Source of the DNA: an uncultured Collinsella sp.
GTDB taxonomy: Bacteria > Actinomycetota > Coriobacteriia > Coriobacteriales > Coriobacteriaceae
Direction of reading: 5' to 3'
Length of the DNA: 11,568 nucleotides
Assembly: GCA_959602875.1 (NCBI GenBank)
Contig: CAUGVQ010000064.1
Location: 1-11,568 of the forward strand
Position 1 is the first letter of the stretch. Every line of letters begins with the position of its first letter. The position numbers were made by a program, and so were the translations under genes. Positions 1 to 6,403 of this stretch are shown piece by piece. The notes under the pieces are model-generated. The model worked only from the letters and a program-made list of their open reading frames with translations, was not told the origin of the DNA and searched no databases.

Positions 1-135
1 GGCGGGGGGGGGGGGTGCGCCCCGGGGGGCCCCGCGCTTTGGGCGCGCTTGGGGTGCCGCCGCCGGTCACCCCGCCCCGCGGCGCCAGCGAACGCCTCTT
101 TGGGTCGAACGGCAAGAATCTGACTGGAGGTCGCT
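1..135. other. Unassigned G-tract-rich region upstream of fmt
   Basis: No gene can be assigned here. Two plus-strand frames are open to the left edge. One ends at TGA 121-123, just before the fmt ribosome binding site. The other ends at TGA 137-139, which would overlap the fmt ATG in an ATGA arrangement. Either could be the tail of an upstream gene (def or priA often precede fmt), but neither short tail is recognisable. The stretch holds G-runs at 4-15 (12 G), 24-29, 41-43 and 51-54. The fmt Shine-Dalgarno GGAGG is at 126-130. No promoter was seen. Confidence 0.35.
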
Positions 136-1077
136 ATGAGAGTTGTGTTTATGGGGACGCCTGCGTTTGCGGTGCCTTCGCTTACGGCCCTTGCGCGCGA
201 GCACGAGGTGGCTCTCGTTGTCACGCGGCCCGATGCAGTGCGCTCCCGCGGCAAGAAGCTCGAGCCCTCTCCCGTGAAGGCGGCGGCGCTCGAACTCGGT
301 CTGCCCGTGCTTGAGACCTCCCGTATGACACCCGAGGCGCTCGACGCCCTCCGCGCGACCGCGGCCGACATCTTTTGCGTCGCGGCCTATGGCTGCATCT
401 TGCCCGACGAGGTTCTTCATATGGCGCCCCTCGGCTGTGTGAACGTGCACGCGTCGCTTCTGCCTCGCTGGCGCGGCGCCGCCCCCATCCAGCGCTCGAT
501 TCTTGCCGGAGACGCCGAGACGGGCGTGTCCATCATGCGCATCGGTCAGGGTGTGGACACCGGCGACTACTGCGCCCAGGCCTCTTGCTCGGTCCCGGGC
601 AAGACGGCAGATGAGCTCACCGCTGAGCTCGCGGAGCTCGGCGGCGAGCTTTTGGTGCAGACGCTTCCCGCTATCGCGGACGGTACCGCCACATGGACGG
701 TGCAGGACGAGTCCCTCGTCACGCATGCCGCCAAGATCGCTAAGGCTGAGCTCCGTCTCGATCCCGCTACGTCTGCCTCTCAAAACGTTCGCAGGGTGCT
801 CGCATCGAGCGATGCCGCACCGGCGCGCTGCGCAGTTGGGGGCAGGCAGGTGCGCGTCCTTCGCGCCCGTGCGCTCGAGGGCGCAGGCGCGTCCTCGTTG
901 GGCGGTCTGCCGAAGGAGGGCGCCTTCGCGATTCGCGCCAAGCGCGTGCTCTTGGGCTGCGTTAACGGTGCGTTCGAGGTCCTCGAGGTGAAGCCCGACG
1001 GTAAGCGTGCCATGGATGCTGCTGCCTGGGCGGCCGGTCTTCAGGCCAAAGAGGGCGTCTGGGAGCTCTTATCGTGA
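136..1077 (+). CDS. fmt: Methionyl-tRNA formyltransferase
   Basis: Fmt transfers a formyl group from 10-formyltetrahydrofolate to the amino group of methionyl-tRNA(fMet), making the initiator tRNA for bacterial translation in the cytoplasm. The 313-residue product has the usual family length. The N-terminal start of the formyltransferase fold reads GTPAFAVPSL (residues 7-16). The signature NVHASLLPRWRGAAPIQ (residues 103-119) supplies the catalytic Asn103 and His105, and the third catalytic residue is Asp141 in GQGVDTGDY. The C-terminal tRNA-binding OB domain ends with the usual GKRAMDAAAWAAGLQ segment. The ATG lies 5 nt after GGAGG (126-130), and no better start is seen. Its TGA overlaps the GTG start of rsmB by 4 nt (GTGA at 1074-1077), so the two are probably translationally coupled in one operon. 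Nothing looks truncated. Confidence 0.97.
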   Translation: MRVVFMGTPAFAVPSLTALAREHEVALVVTRPDAVRSRGKKLEPSPVKAAALELGLPVLETSRMTPEALDALRATAADIFCVAAYGCILPDEVLHMAPLGCVNVHASLLPRWRGAAPIQRSILAGDAETGVSIMRIGQGVDTGDYCAQASCSVPGKTADELTAELAELGGELLVQTLPAIADGTATWTVQDESLVTHAAKIAKAELRLDPATSASQNVRRVLASSDAAPARCAVGGRQVRVLRARALEGAGASSLGGLPKEGAFAIRAKRVLLGCVNGAFEVLEVKPDGKRAMDAAAWAAGLQAKEGVWELLS

Positions 1078-2468
1078 GTGCGCTCGCGCCGGCGCGCCGT
1101 GTCGCGCTCGAGGCTCTCGCCGCGGCGACGCGCGAGAAGCGCTATGCCCGTGAGGTGCTCGACCACGCGGATGCGGTCGCGCGCTTGGACGCCCGCGACC
1201 GCGGGCTTTGCCGCAGGCTCGTCCTGGGTACTACGGCCGCTGAGGGTGCGCTCGACGAGCTTCTCGACACCTATCTATCGCAGCCCCGCAAGGTTTCCCC
1301 TCGCGTGCGCGCGGCGCTGTGCATCGCGGCGTTTGAGATCGTCTACCTGAGGACGCCCGCCGAGGTCGCGGTAAGCCAGGGCGTGGAGCTCGTGCGCTCT
1401 GTCGCTCGCGGTGCGGCCGGCCTCGCCAACGCGGTGCTGAGGCGCGTGGCTGAGGGGGCGGAGGGCTATCTCTTCGCGCTGGATGCCCCCCTGGGCGAGC
1501 GTGAGCATGTCTCCCGAGCCCGCCGTGCTGGGCTGCCGGTGTGGCTCTCCGACCGTATCGGCGCCTCCCTTCCCGCGAGCGATGCAGAGGCGCTTCGCCA
1601 ATCCGAGCTTGAGCCGGCGCCGGTGAGCGTGCATGTGCGCCCCGATGCCGCATATCCGCAGGGGGGACGCCCCTCCGAGCTCCCCGGTTGCGTGCTCGAT
1701 GCCGATGCGGGCCAGATTGCGCACACAGGCACCTTTGCGAGCGCCGAAGTGGTCGCCTCAGACCTCCACGCTCAGCTCGTGGCGACCGCGGCGGTGTCTT
1801 CGGGCACGTGTCTCGAGATAGGCGCCGGGCGGGGGACCAAGACCTTCATCATGGCGTGTCAGGCCGCGCGCGCGGGCTATACGCGGGAGCATGTAGCTGT
1901 CGATTTGTACCCGGGCAAGTGCGCCGCGAACCTCGAGCGTCTTGAGCGCGCCGGTTTCTTTGGCGTGCGCGCCCTTGCGGGAGACGCCCGCGACCTCGAT
2001 GCCGTGCTCGCCCCTCTAGGCGACGCAGCCGGGATGCTCTTCGATACCGTGCTGGTCGATGCACCCTGCTCGGGAACGGGCACCATGCGCCGTCACCCGG
2101 AGATTCCCTGGCGGCTTGCGAAGGCGGACATCCAGCCCGGCGGCTCGCTGCCGGCGCTTCAGCTCTCCCTGCTCACGGCTGCCGCCGCGCGCGTTCGCCC
2201 CGGCGGTGCGCTCCTGTACGCCACCTGCTCGGTGCTCGACGCCGAGAACCGGGGCGTGATCGAGGCGTTTCTCGCGAGCGAGCAGGGGAGGGCGTTTCGC
2301 CTGGCTCCGGTTTCCGAGAGCCCGATCTTCTCGCTGGAGGCGTTTATGGGCGCCGCAGAGCTTGTGCGCGCGCATGAAGAAGGGGACGGCACGTTTCGTA
2401 CCGCCCCCGCTCCTGGTGCCTATGATGGGCACTTCTGCGCCCGTATGGTGCGCTCCTGCGAGCTCTAG
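1074..2468 (+). CDS. rsmB: 16S rRNA (cytosine-C5) methyltransferase, RsmB/Sun family
   Basis: The product is predicted to methylate C5 of a cytosine in 16S rRNA (C967 in E. coli) with S-adenosylmethionine as donor. It has 464 residues, near the normal family length. An N-terminal NusB-like helical domain covers about residues 5-130 and includes the pattern LANAVLRRV (117-125). A Rossmann methyltransferase domain follows. Its SAM motif is LEIGAGRGTKT (247-257), which departs from the common D-x-C-A-A-P-G-G-K-T form. Motif IV DAPCSGTG (329-336) carries Cys332, and motif VI ATCSV (383-387) carries the catalytic-type Cys385. The GTG start at 1074 is chosen because it overlaps the fmt stop in GTGA and begins the NusB domain directly. 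The gene ends in TAG 2466-2468 inside a CTAG shared with the convergent zinc-ribbon gene. Family assignment is firm; the exact target base is inferred. Confidence 0.93.
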   Translation: MSALAPARRVALEALAAATREKRYAREVLDHADAVARLDARDRGLCRRLVLGTTAAEGALDELLDTYLSQPRKVSPRVRAALCIAAFEIVYLRTPAEVAVSQGVELVRSVARGAAGLANAVLRRVAEGAEGYLFALDAPLGEREHVSRARRAGLPVWLSDRIGASLPASDAEALRQSELEPAPVSVHVRPDAAYPQGGRPSELPGCVLDADAGQIAHTGTFASAEVVASDLHAQLVATAAVSSGTCLEIGAGRGTKTFIMACQAARAGYTREHVAVDLYPGKCAANLERLERAGFFGVRALAGDARDLDAVLAPLGDAAGMLFDTVLVDAPCSGTGTMRRHPEIPWRLAKADIQPGGSLPALQLSLLTAAAARVRPGGALLYATCSVLDAENRGVIEAFLASEQGRAFRLAPVSESPIFSLEAFMGAAELVRAHEEGDGTFRTAPAPGAYDGHFCARMVRSCEL

Positions 2469-2737
2469 TTGTTCTTGTGCGGGCAGTTTTCGCAGCTGTG
2501 CGTCTCCGCTGCCGGCGCGGTGCTGCTCGCGCCCGAGGTGGCCTCGGTGGATGAGCTGCCGCCGCGCTGGTCGGTGTTGTAGAAGCCGCTTCCCTGGAAG
2601 GTGATGCCGCTCGCGCTAAAGACCTTGGTGGCCTCGGCGCCGCAGGCAGGGCAGCTCACCTCGGGGTGCTCCATCATGCCGTGCTCGACCTCAAAGACCT
2701 CGCCGCACGAGGTGCAGCGGTAATCGTAACGTGCCAT
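2465..2737 (-). CDS. FmdB-family zinc-ribbon protein
   Basis: This is a 90-residue protein beginning MARYDYRCTSCG, the hallmark of the FmdB/CxxC putative regulatory family. Two CxxC pairs (Cys8/Cys11 and Cys29/Cys32) should bind one zinc ion. The conserved SGITFQGSGFYNTD block (residues 43-56) follows. A Ser/Thr/Ala-rich linker then leads to a C-terminal C-E-N-C-P-H cluster (Cys82, Cys85, His87). Family members are small cytoplasmic proteins of uncertain role; the name comes from a proposed regulator of formamidase, and function should not be assumed from it. The ATG at 2737 is preferred over upstream in-frame starts because it follows a GGAGAGG ribosome binding site (2744-2750) and begins the conserved domain. 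A longer start at 2923 would run into the fusion gene and is rejected. It is convergent with rsmB, the stop codons overlapping. Confidence 0.9.
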   Translation of the reverse strand: MARYDYRCTSCGEVFEVEHGMMEHPEVSCPACGAEATKVFSASGITFQGSGFYNTDQRGGSSSTEATSGASSTAPAAETHSCENCPHKNN

Positions 2738-2762
2738 GTGCTTCCTCTCCTGTTTGCCGAAA

Positions 2763-2782
2763 GCGGCGCCCGAAGGCGCCGC
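2763..2782 (-). other. Perfect hairpin with UUCG tetraloop in the fmdB-like leader
   Basis: An 8-bp perfect GC stem (2763-2770 with 2775-2782) closes a 4-nt loop. On the minus strand the loop reads TTCG closed by a C-G pair, the very stable C(UUCG)G tetraloop. Only three T follow it. It lies downstream of the proposed promoter at 2804-2832 and upstream of the GGAGAGG site, so it would sit in the 5' leader of the zinc-ribbon mRNA. It could also act as a second transcription end for the fusion gene 87 nt upstream. Which of these applies cannot be told from sequence. Confidence 0.5.
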
Positions 2783-2803
2783 CTGAGCGTTTGACCATCC
2801 GAT

Positions 2804-2832
2804 ACTGTACCCAAAACACCCCGTCATGTGAA
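2804..2832 (-). promoter_or_regulatory. Candidate sigma70-type promoter for the FmdB-like gene
   Basis: On the minus strand a TTCACA -35 box (2827-2832, five of six matches to TTGACA) and a TACAGT -10 box (2804-2809, four of six matches to TATAAT) are separated by exactly 17 nt. Transcription would begin about 60 nt before the zinc-ribbon ATG and include the 2763-2782 hairpin. The gap holds no other pair as good. The call rests on consensus matching only. Confidence 0.4.
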
Positions 2833-2841
2833 GCGGGGCGC
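2813..2841 (-). terminator. Candidate intrinsic terminator of the GH13-GH77 gene
   Basis: On the minus strand, 28 nt after the fusion-gene stop, GCGCCCCG (2834-2841) can pair with CGGGGTGT (2816-2823) around a 10-nt loop. The stem has 8 pairs including two G-U wobbles. A short T-run follows (TTTT at 2813-2816, its first T also being the last stem base). The loop contains the -35 box of the proposed downstream promoter. This is moderate evidence: the stem is short and the U-tract is brief. Confidence 0.4.
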
Positions 2842-2868
2842 GCACCTTGGCAAGACAGCGCGCGGGCG

Positions 2869-5800
2869 TCACATTTCCTTCGTGTGGGCCGAGCGACCGC
2901 AGCGCTCGAGCAGCTCCGCGCATGTCTGCTCGGCGGCAGCGATATCCGTCTCGTCCGCCTGCCAGCTCCAGTTGCCCTCCGCAACGCCGGGGACGTTCAT
3001 GCGGCAGTCGTCGCCGAGTCCGAGCACGTCCTGCAGCGGCATCATGACGTGCTCCGCATCGCTCGCAAGGGCGCTCTCGACGAGCTTCTCGGCAAGCTCG
3101 GCTGCCGCCGTCTCGTCGCCGCCGGTGAAGGAGGACGCGCAGAAGCCCACGAGGGTGGCCGTGTCATGCGTTGAGGTGTAGAGGATCTTCTCCGGCTTGG
3201 GATAGAGACCCGACCGGATGTCGTAATCCTCAAAGAGCATCACGTCCATACCCGGGAAGCCGCAGGCGCTCACCAGCGAGCGCACGCCGGGGGTGAGCAC
3301 GCCCAGGTCCTCGGCGATAAACGGCAGGGGACCGAGCTCGGCGTATGCGCGCTCAAAGAGCTCCTTGCCCGGACCCGGCACCCAGCGGCCATCGGAGCCG
3401 GGGTGGCCGGCGGGGATGGAGAAGTAGTTGTGGAAGCCGAGGAAGTGGTCGAGGCGAACCCGGTCGTAGACGCGCGTGGCACGGCGCAGGCGCGCGAGCC
3501 ACCAGGCGTAGCCCTCGGCGCGCATGACATCCCAGCGATAGGTGGGGTTGCCCCAAACCTGCCCGCCGGGGGCGAAGTTATCGGGCGGCGCGCCGGCGAT
3601 CTCGGTCGGGCGCCCATCGCGGTCGAGGTTAAAGAGCTCCGGGCGCGCCCATGCGTCGGCCGAGTCGTCGGAAACGTACATGGGGATGTCGCCGATGACC
3701 TCGATACCCTGCGCGTTGGCGTATCCCATTACGTCCTGCCAAGCGAGCTCAAAGCGGTACTGCAGGTAGGATTGGATATGCGCTTCCTTGGCAAGGCGCG
3801 GGTCAGAGAGGAGCTCGGGCCGGTAGCGGCTAAACTCCTCGGGCCACTCGTGCCGCGAGGCGCCGTCGGTGAGCTTCTTAATGGCCATAAAGGCGCAGTA
3901 GGGCTCAAGCCAGCTGCGCGCGTCGGCCACGTAGTCGCGGTAGGCGATATCAACGCCGGCGCCGCCGCGCGCCTCCCAGGCGAGGTAGTCGGCGCGGAGC
4001 TCCTCTTCCGTCTCGGGCAGAAGGTCGATGTTGCCCGCAAAGGCAGAAGGTCCGGCATAGGGGGAGTTGTAGAAGTCCGTGGGGTTCACGGGCAGTACCT
4101 GCCAGTAGCGGAAGCCCATGGCCGCAAGATGGTCGACAAAGCGCTTGGACGCATCGCCGAGCGTGCCCGGGCGTCCGTCGTCGGTCGGCACGGAGGTGAT
4201 GTGGCAGACCACACCGGCGCCCTTATGCAGAGGCTCCTGCAGCCGGCGTGCGGGATGGAAGGAGACCACAGCAGAGCCGAACGGCCAGAGGTGGACCTCC
4301 ACAAAGCCCTCGGCGTCCACGGTGAGCTCGGCGCCCGAGACAACATCGGTCGCGCATTCGCCACGAGCGGGAATGCGCACGGTCGCCTCGTTCGTGCGGC
4401 TGCGGTTGATGAGCACGGTCGCCGCCTCGCCGCAGTCGTTCACACGGGTATAGCCGAGCACGTCGTCGCCGGATGCAAAGGCCTCGATGCGGCCGTTCAC
4501 AAGCACGGGAAGCTCGCGGCGGATGCCGGCGGCGTTCTTGATGATGGTCTCCATGTCGTACTCGTGCGGGTCACTGGGGCGCGGCAGGCCGCGGCGGTTG
4601 CCGGGGTCGGAGAGGCCCTCCAGGCCGTACTCGTCGCCGTAGTAGATGGACGGCACGCCCGGGAACGTCATCTGCATGAGCGTGGCGAGCCAGAAGCGCG
4701 CCTTGGCAAGCCCCATGGCCTCGGGGGAGAGGCGCCAGCGGCCGCGCTCCTCCTCGGGGAGCTTGCTCTCGTCGGGGCCGCCGCCGAGCACGCTCGCGAT
4801 ACGCGGGCGGTCGTGGCTGCCAAGAAGGTTCAGGCAGCAGGCGAGTGCCTCCGGCGGATAGTTCTCCGCAAGGCTCCAGATGACCTCGGCCGCATCGGCG
4901 GCGGAGATGTTGCCCATGAGGAAGTCGATGACCATGGTGCGGAACGGGTAGTTCATGGCCGAGTCGAGCTCCTCGCCCTGGAGGTAGTGACGGGGCTTGC
5001 CGTAGCTGATCTTATTTGAAGCGTCCTCCCAGACCTCGCCAAGCAACAGGGCGTCGGGCTTCTCCTCAGTCAGAACCTGCTTGATGCCGGCGATGAGGTC
5101 CTCGTGGAGCTCGTCGGCCACATCGAGACGCCAACCGCGTGCACCGGCGCGCGTCCAGTGGCGGATGACGCCGTCCTCGCCGAGCAGAAGCTCGCGCACA
5201 AGCGGGGAATCCTGGTTGAAATCGGGCATGTTATCGATGCCCCACCAGCACGCGTAGGTGCCGTCCTCCTTGAACTCGTAGGCGTCGCGCCACGGTGAGT
5301 TGGGATTGTTCCACGCACCCTCGTCCGGATAGTTGCCAAACCGGTTGAAGTAGCGGGAATCATCGCCGGTGTGGTTGAAGACGCCGTCCAAGATGATGGA
5401 GATGCCGAGTTTCTCGGCAGCGGAGCAGAGGCTCTTAAAATCCTCTTCCGTGCCGAGGATGGGGTCGATCTTGAGGTAGTCGGCGGTATCGTAGCGGTGG
5501 TTGCTCGCCGCCTCGAAGATGGGGTTCAGGTAGATGGCGGTGATGCCGAGCTCGGAGAGCCGCGGCAGGTCCTCCTCGATGCCCTTGAGCGAGCCGCCGT
5601 AGAAGTCCCAGTACTTGATTGAGCCGTCCTCGTTGCGCTCGTAGACCGGCGGCTCCCACCAGTCCTCGATGAGGCGGCGCTGGACGCCGTTGCGCGGGAT
5701 GGCGAGTGCGGCCTCGGTGCGCTCGCGCCAGGCGTCATCGCGGCGGTAGCGGTCCGGGAAGATTTGGTAGACCATGCCGTTCTCGTACCACGACGGGCGC

Positions 5801-6183
5801 GTGGTACGGTGGCGGTAGACGCTAATCTGGAACGACGGGCAGTTCGCATAGTCGTAGGGCACGCCCTCGCCGCCTACGTGACCCTCGCGTGCGCCGAGGT
5901 GCATAACATGCGTGCCGTCCGCCTCGCTCCACGTTGCATGGAAGGTGTACCAAATGTTCGCCGTGCGCGGGCAGGCGAGGGTATAGACGTAGAGTCCCTC
6001 GTCGTTGAGCGTCATCTCGTGCAGGCGCTCGCCCTCACCGTCGACCCACGTACGCAGAGTGACGGTGATAGGACTCGGGACGGGGTCTTCAACGCGGACT
6101 GCCAAGGTAACAGAGCCCCCGACTTCCAACGCTCCAAACGGCGAGCGGAATACCGGCAGGCGAGAGTTATGGATGAGCTTCAT
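2869..6183 (-). CDS. malQ: Fused GH13 alpha-glucanase and GH77 4-alpha-glucanotransferase
   Basis: This 1,104-residue cytoplasmic-type protein has no signal peptide and joins two glucan-active enzymes. Residues 1-125 resemble the N-terminal beta domain of neopullulanase-type GH13 enzymes. GH13 spans about 130-645: YQIFPDR (139-145), region I DGVFNH (266-271), nucleophile Asp354 in GWRLD, acid/base Glu383 in LGEVW and Asp458 in SHD. GH77 (MalQ) spans about 652-1100: the NPTDFYNSPYAGPSAFAGN block (700-718), nucleophile Asp912 in RLDHF, acid/base Glu958 in AEDLG and Asp1007 in THD. All catalytic residues of both halves are present, so both are probably active. The expected role is hydrolysis or debranching of maltodextrin or glycogen stubs, plus transfer between chains. 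The ATG at 6183 is chosen because the upstream GTG at 6252 lies 3 nt from the predicted -10 box. The ribosome binding site is weak (GGAAA). Exact GH13 specificity is uncertain. Confidence 0.93.
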   Translation of the reverse strand: MKLIHNSRLPVFRSPFGALEVGGSVTLAVRVEDPVPSPITVTLRTWVDGEGERLHEMTLNDEGLYVYTLACPRTANIWYTFHATWSEADGTHVMHLGAREGHVGGEGVPYDYANCPSFQISVYRHRTTRPSWYENGMVYQIFPDRYRRDDAWRERTEAALAIPRNGVQRRLIEDWWEPPVYERNEDGSIKYWDFYGGSLKGIEEDLPRLSELGITAIYLNPIFEAASNHRYDTADYLKIDPILGTEEDFKSLCSAAEKLGISIILDGVFNHTGDDSRYFNRFGNYPDEGAWNNPNSPWRDAYEFKEDGTYACWWGIDNMPDFNQDSPLVRELLLGEDGVIRHWTRAGARGWRLDVADELHEDLIAGIKQVLTEEKPDALLLGEVWEDASNKISYGKPRHYLQGEELDSAMNYPFRTMVIDFLMGNISAADAAEVIWSLAENYPPEALACCLNLLGSHDRPRIASVLGGGPDESKLPEEERGRWRLSPEAMGLAKARFWLATLMQMTFPGVPSIYYGDEYGLEGLSDPGNRRGLPRPSDPHEYDMETIIKNAAGIRRELPVLVNGRIEAFASGDDVLGYTRVNDCGEAATVLINRSRTNEATVRIPARGECATDVVSGAELTVDAEGFVEVHLWPFGSAVVSFHPARRLQEPLHKGAGVVCHITSVPTDDGRPGTLGDASKRFVDHLAAMGFRYWQVLPVNPTDFYNSPYAGPSAFAGNIDLLPETEEELRADYLAWEARGGAGVDIAYRDYVADARSWLEPYCAFMAIKKLTDGASRHEWPEEFSRYRPELLSDPRLAKEAHIQSYLQYRFELAWQDVMGYANAQGIEVIGDIPMYVSDDSADAWARPELFNLDRDGRPTEIAGAPPDNFAPGGQVWGNPTYRWDVMRAEGYAWWLARLRRATRVYDRVRLDHFLGFHNYFSIPAGHPGSDGRWVPGPGKELFERAYAELGPLPFIAEDLGVLTPGVRSLVSACGFPGMDVMLFEDYDIRSGLYPKPEKILYTSTHDTATLVGFCASSFTGGDETAAAELAEKLVESALASDAEHVMMPLQDVLGLGDDCRMNVPGVAEGNWSWQADETDIAAAEQTCAELLERCGRSAHTKEM

Positions 6184-6221
6184 AGGGGTTTCCGATCTAT
6201 CTGCCGCCCGGACGTACAGGA

Positions 6222-6236
6222 TTGACAGAGCGTCAA
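6222..6236. promoter_or_regulatory. Inverted repeat TTGAC-N5-GTCAA in the fusion-gene leader
   Basis: TTGAC (6222-6226) and GTCAA (6232-6236) form a perfect 5-bp inverted repeat with a 5-nt centre. It lies between the proposed transcription start and the ATG at 6183, a suitable place for a repressor operator. It shares TTGA/TCAA half-sites with the repeats at 6279-6316. No binding factor can be named. Confidence 0.3.
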
Positions 6237-6254
6237 GAATTGGGCAGCTCACCT

Positions 6255-6283
6255 ATTATAAAGGGAGAGCGCCTCTCATTGAA
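6255..6283 (-). promoter_or_regulatory. Promoter for the GH13-GH77 gene
   Basis: On the minus strand a perfect TATAAT -10 box (6255-6260) stands out in GC-rich surroundings. A TTCAAT -35 box (6278-6283, three of six matches to TTGACA) lies 17 nt upstream. Transcription would begin near 6248, giving a leader of about 65 nt before the ATG at 6183. The promoter is after the glgA stop and its 3' hairpin, so the fusion gene probably has its own transcription unit. The weak -35 box suggests activator dependence or regulation, which is an inference. Confidence 0.55.
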
Positions 6284-6316
6284 GGCGTAGTTCAACAGTT
6301 TTAGGTGGGCTGTTGA
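6279..6316. promoter_or_regulatory. Clustered inverted repeats over and upstream of the -35 box
   Basis: Two overlapping inverted repeats are present. TTGAA (6279-6283) and TTCAA (6291-6295) flank a 7-nt centre and overlap the -35 box. TCAACAG (6292-6298) and CTGTTGA (6310-6316) flank an 11-nt centre just upstream. The shared TTGA/TCAA half-sites and the position at the promoter suggest operators for a dimeric regulator of alpha-glucan use. The regulator is unknown, and chance occurrence of such short arms cannot be excluded. Confidence 0.35.
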
Positions 6317-6348
6317 GAAAGCAGAAGATGCAAGGTGCCGACATAGGG

Positions 6349-6375
6349 GAGGAGCCGCCTCGCGGGCGGCTCCTC
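6349..6375 (-). terminator. GC-rich hairpin after glgA
   Basis: An 11-bp perfect stem (6349-6359 with 6365-6375) with a 5-nt loop begins 28 nt after the glgA stop. No U-run follows it on the minus strand, where the next bases are CCCTATGT. It may be a terminator of the U-less kind or a 3'-end-protecting structure of the glgA mRNA. The rest of the 220-bp gap from 6184 to 6403 holds the fusion-gene promoter and its inverted repeats. Confidence 0.5.
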
Positions 6376-6403
6376 TTAGCGTCGGTGGGTAAGGTGGCAG
6401 ACC

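Noticed and set aside
15..314. A 99-codon plus-strand frame beginning at GTG 15
   Set aside because: It runs 180 nt into fmt in another frame and has no ribosome binding site or family resemblance.
67..783. A 238-codon minus-strand frame opposite fmt
   Set aside because: The plus strand encodes a complete, well-conserved Fmt, and the minus-strand product is Arg/Gly-rich with no motif.
2738..2923. An N-terminal extension of the FmdB-like protein starting at 2923
   Set aside because: It would begin inside the fusion gene and read through the promoter and hairpin, while the ATG at 2737 has a good ribosome binding site and starts the conserved zinc ribbon.
3403..5019. A 538-codon plus-strand open frame inside the GH13-GH77 gene
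   Set aside because: It lies entirely opposite a gene with intact catalytic motifs, has no recognisable domain, and is the kind of long antisense frame that GC-rich codon bias produces.
6184..6252. An upstream GTG start adding 23 residues to the fusion protein
   Set aside because: The GTG at 6250-6252 lies 3 nt from the TATAAT box, at or before the expected transcription start, and the added residues are not domain-like.
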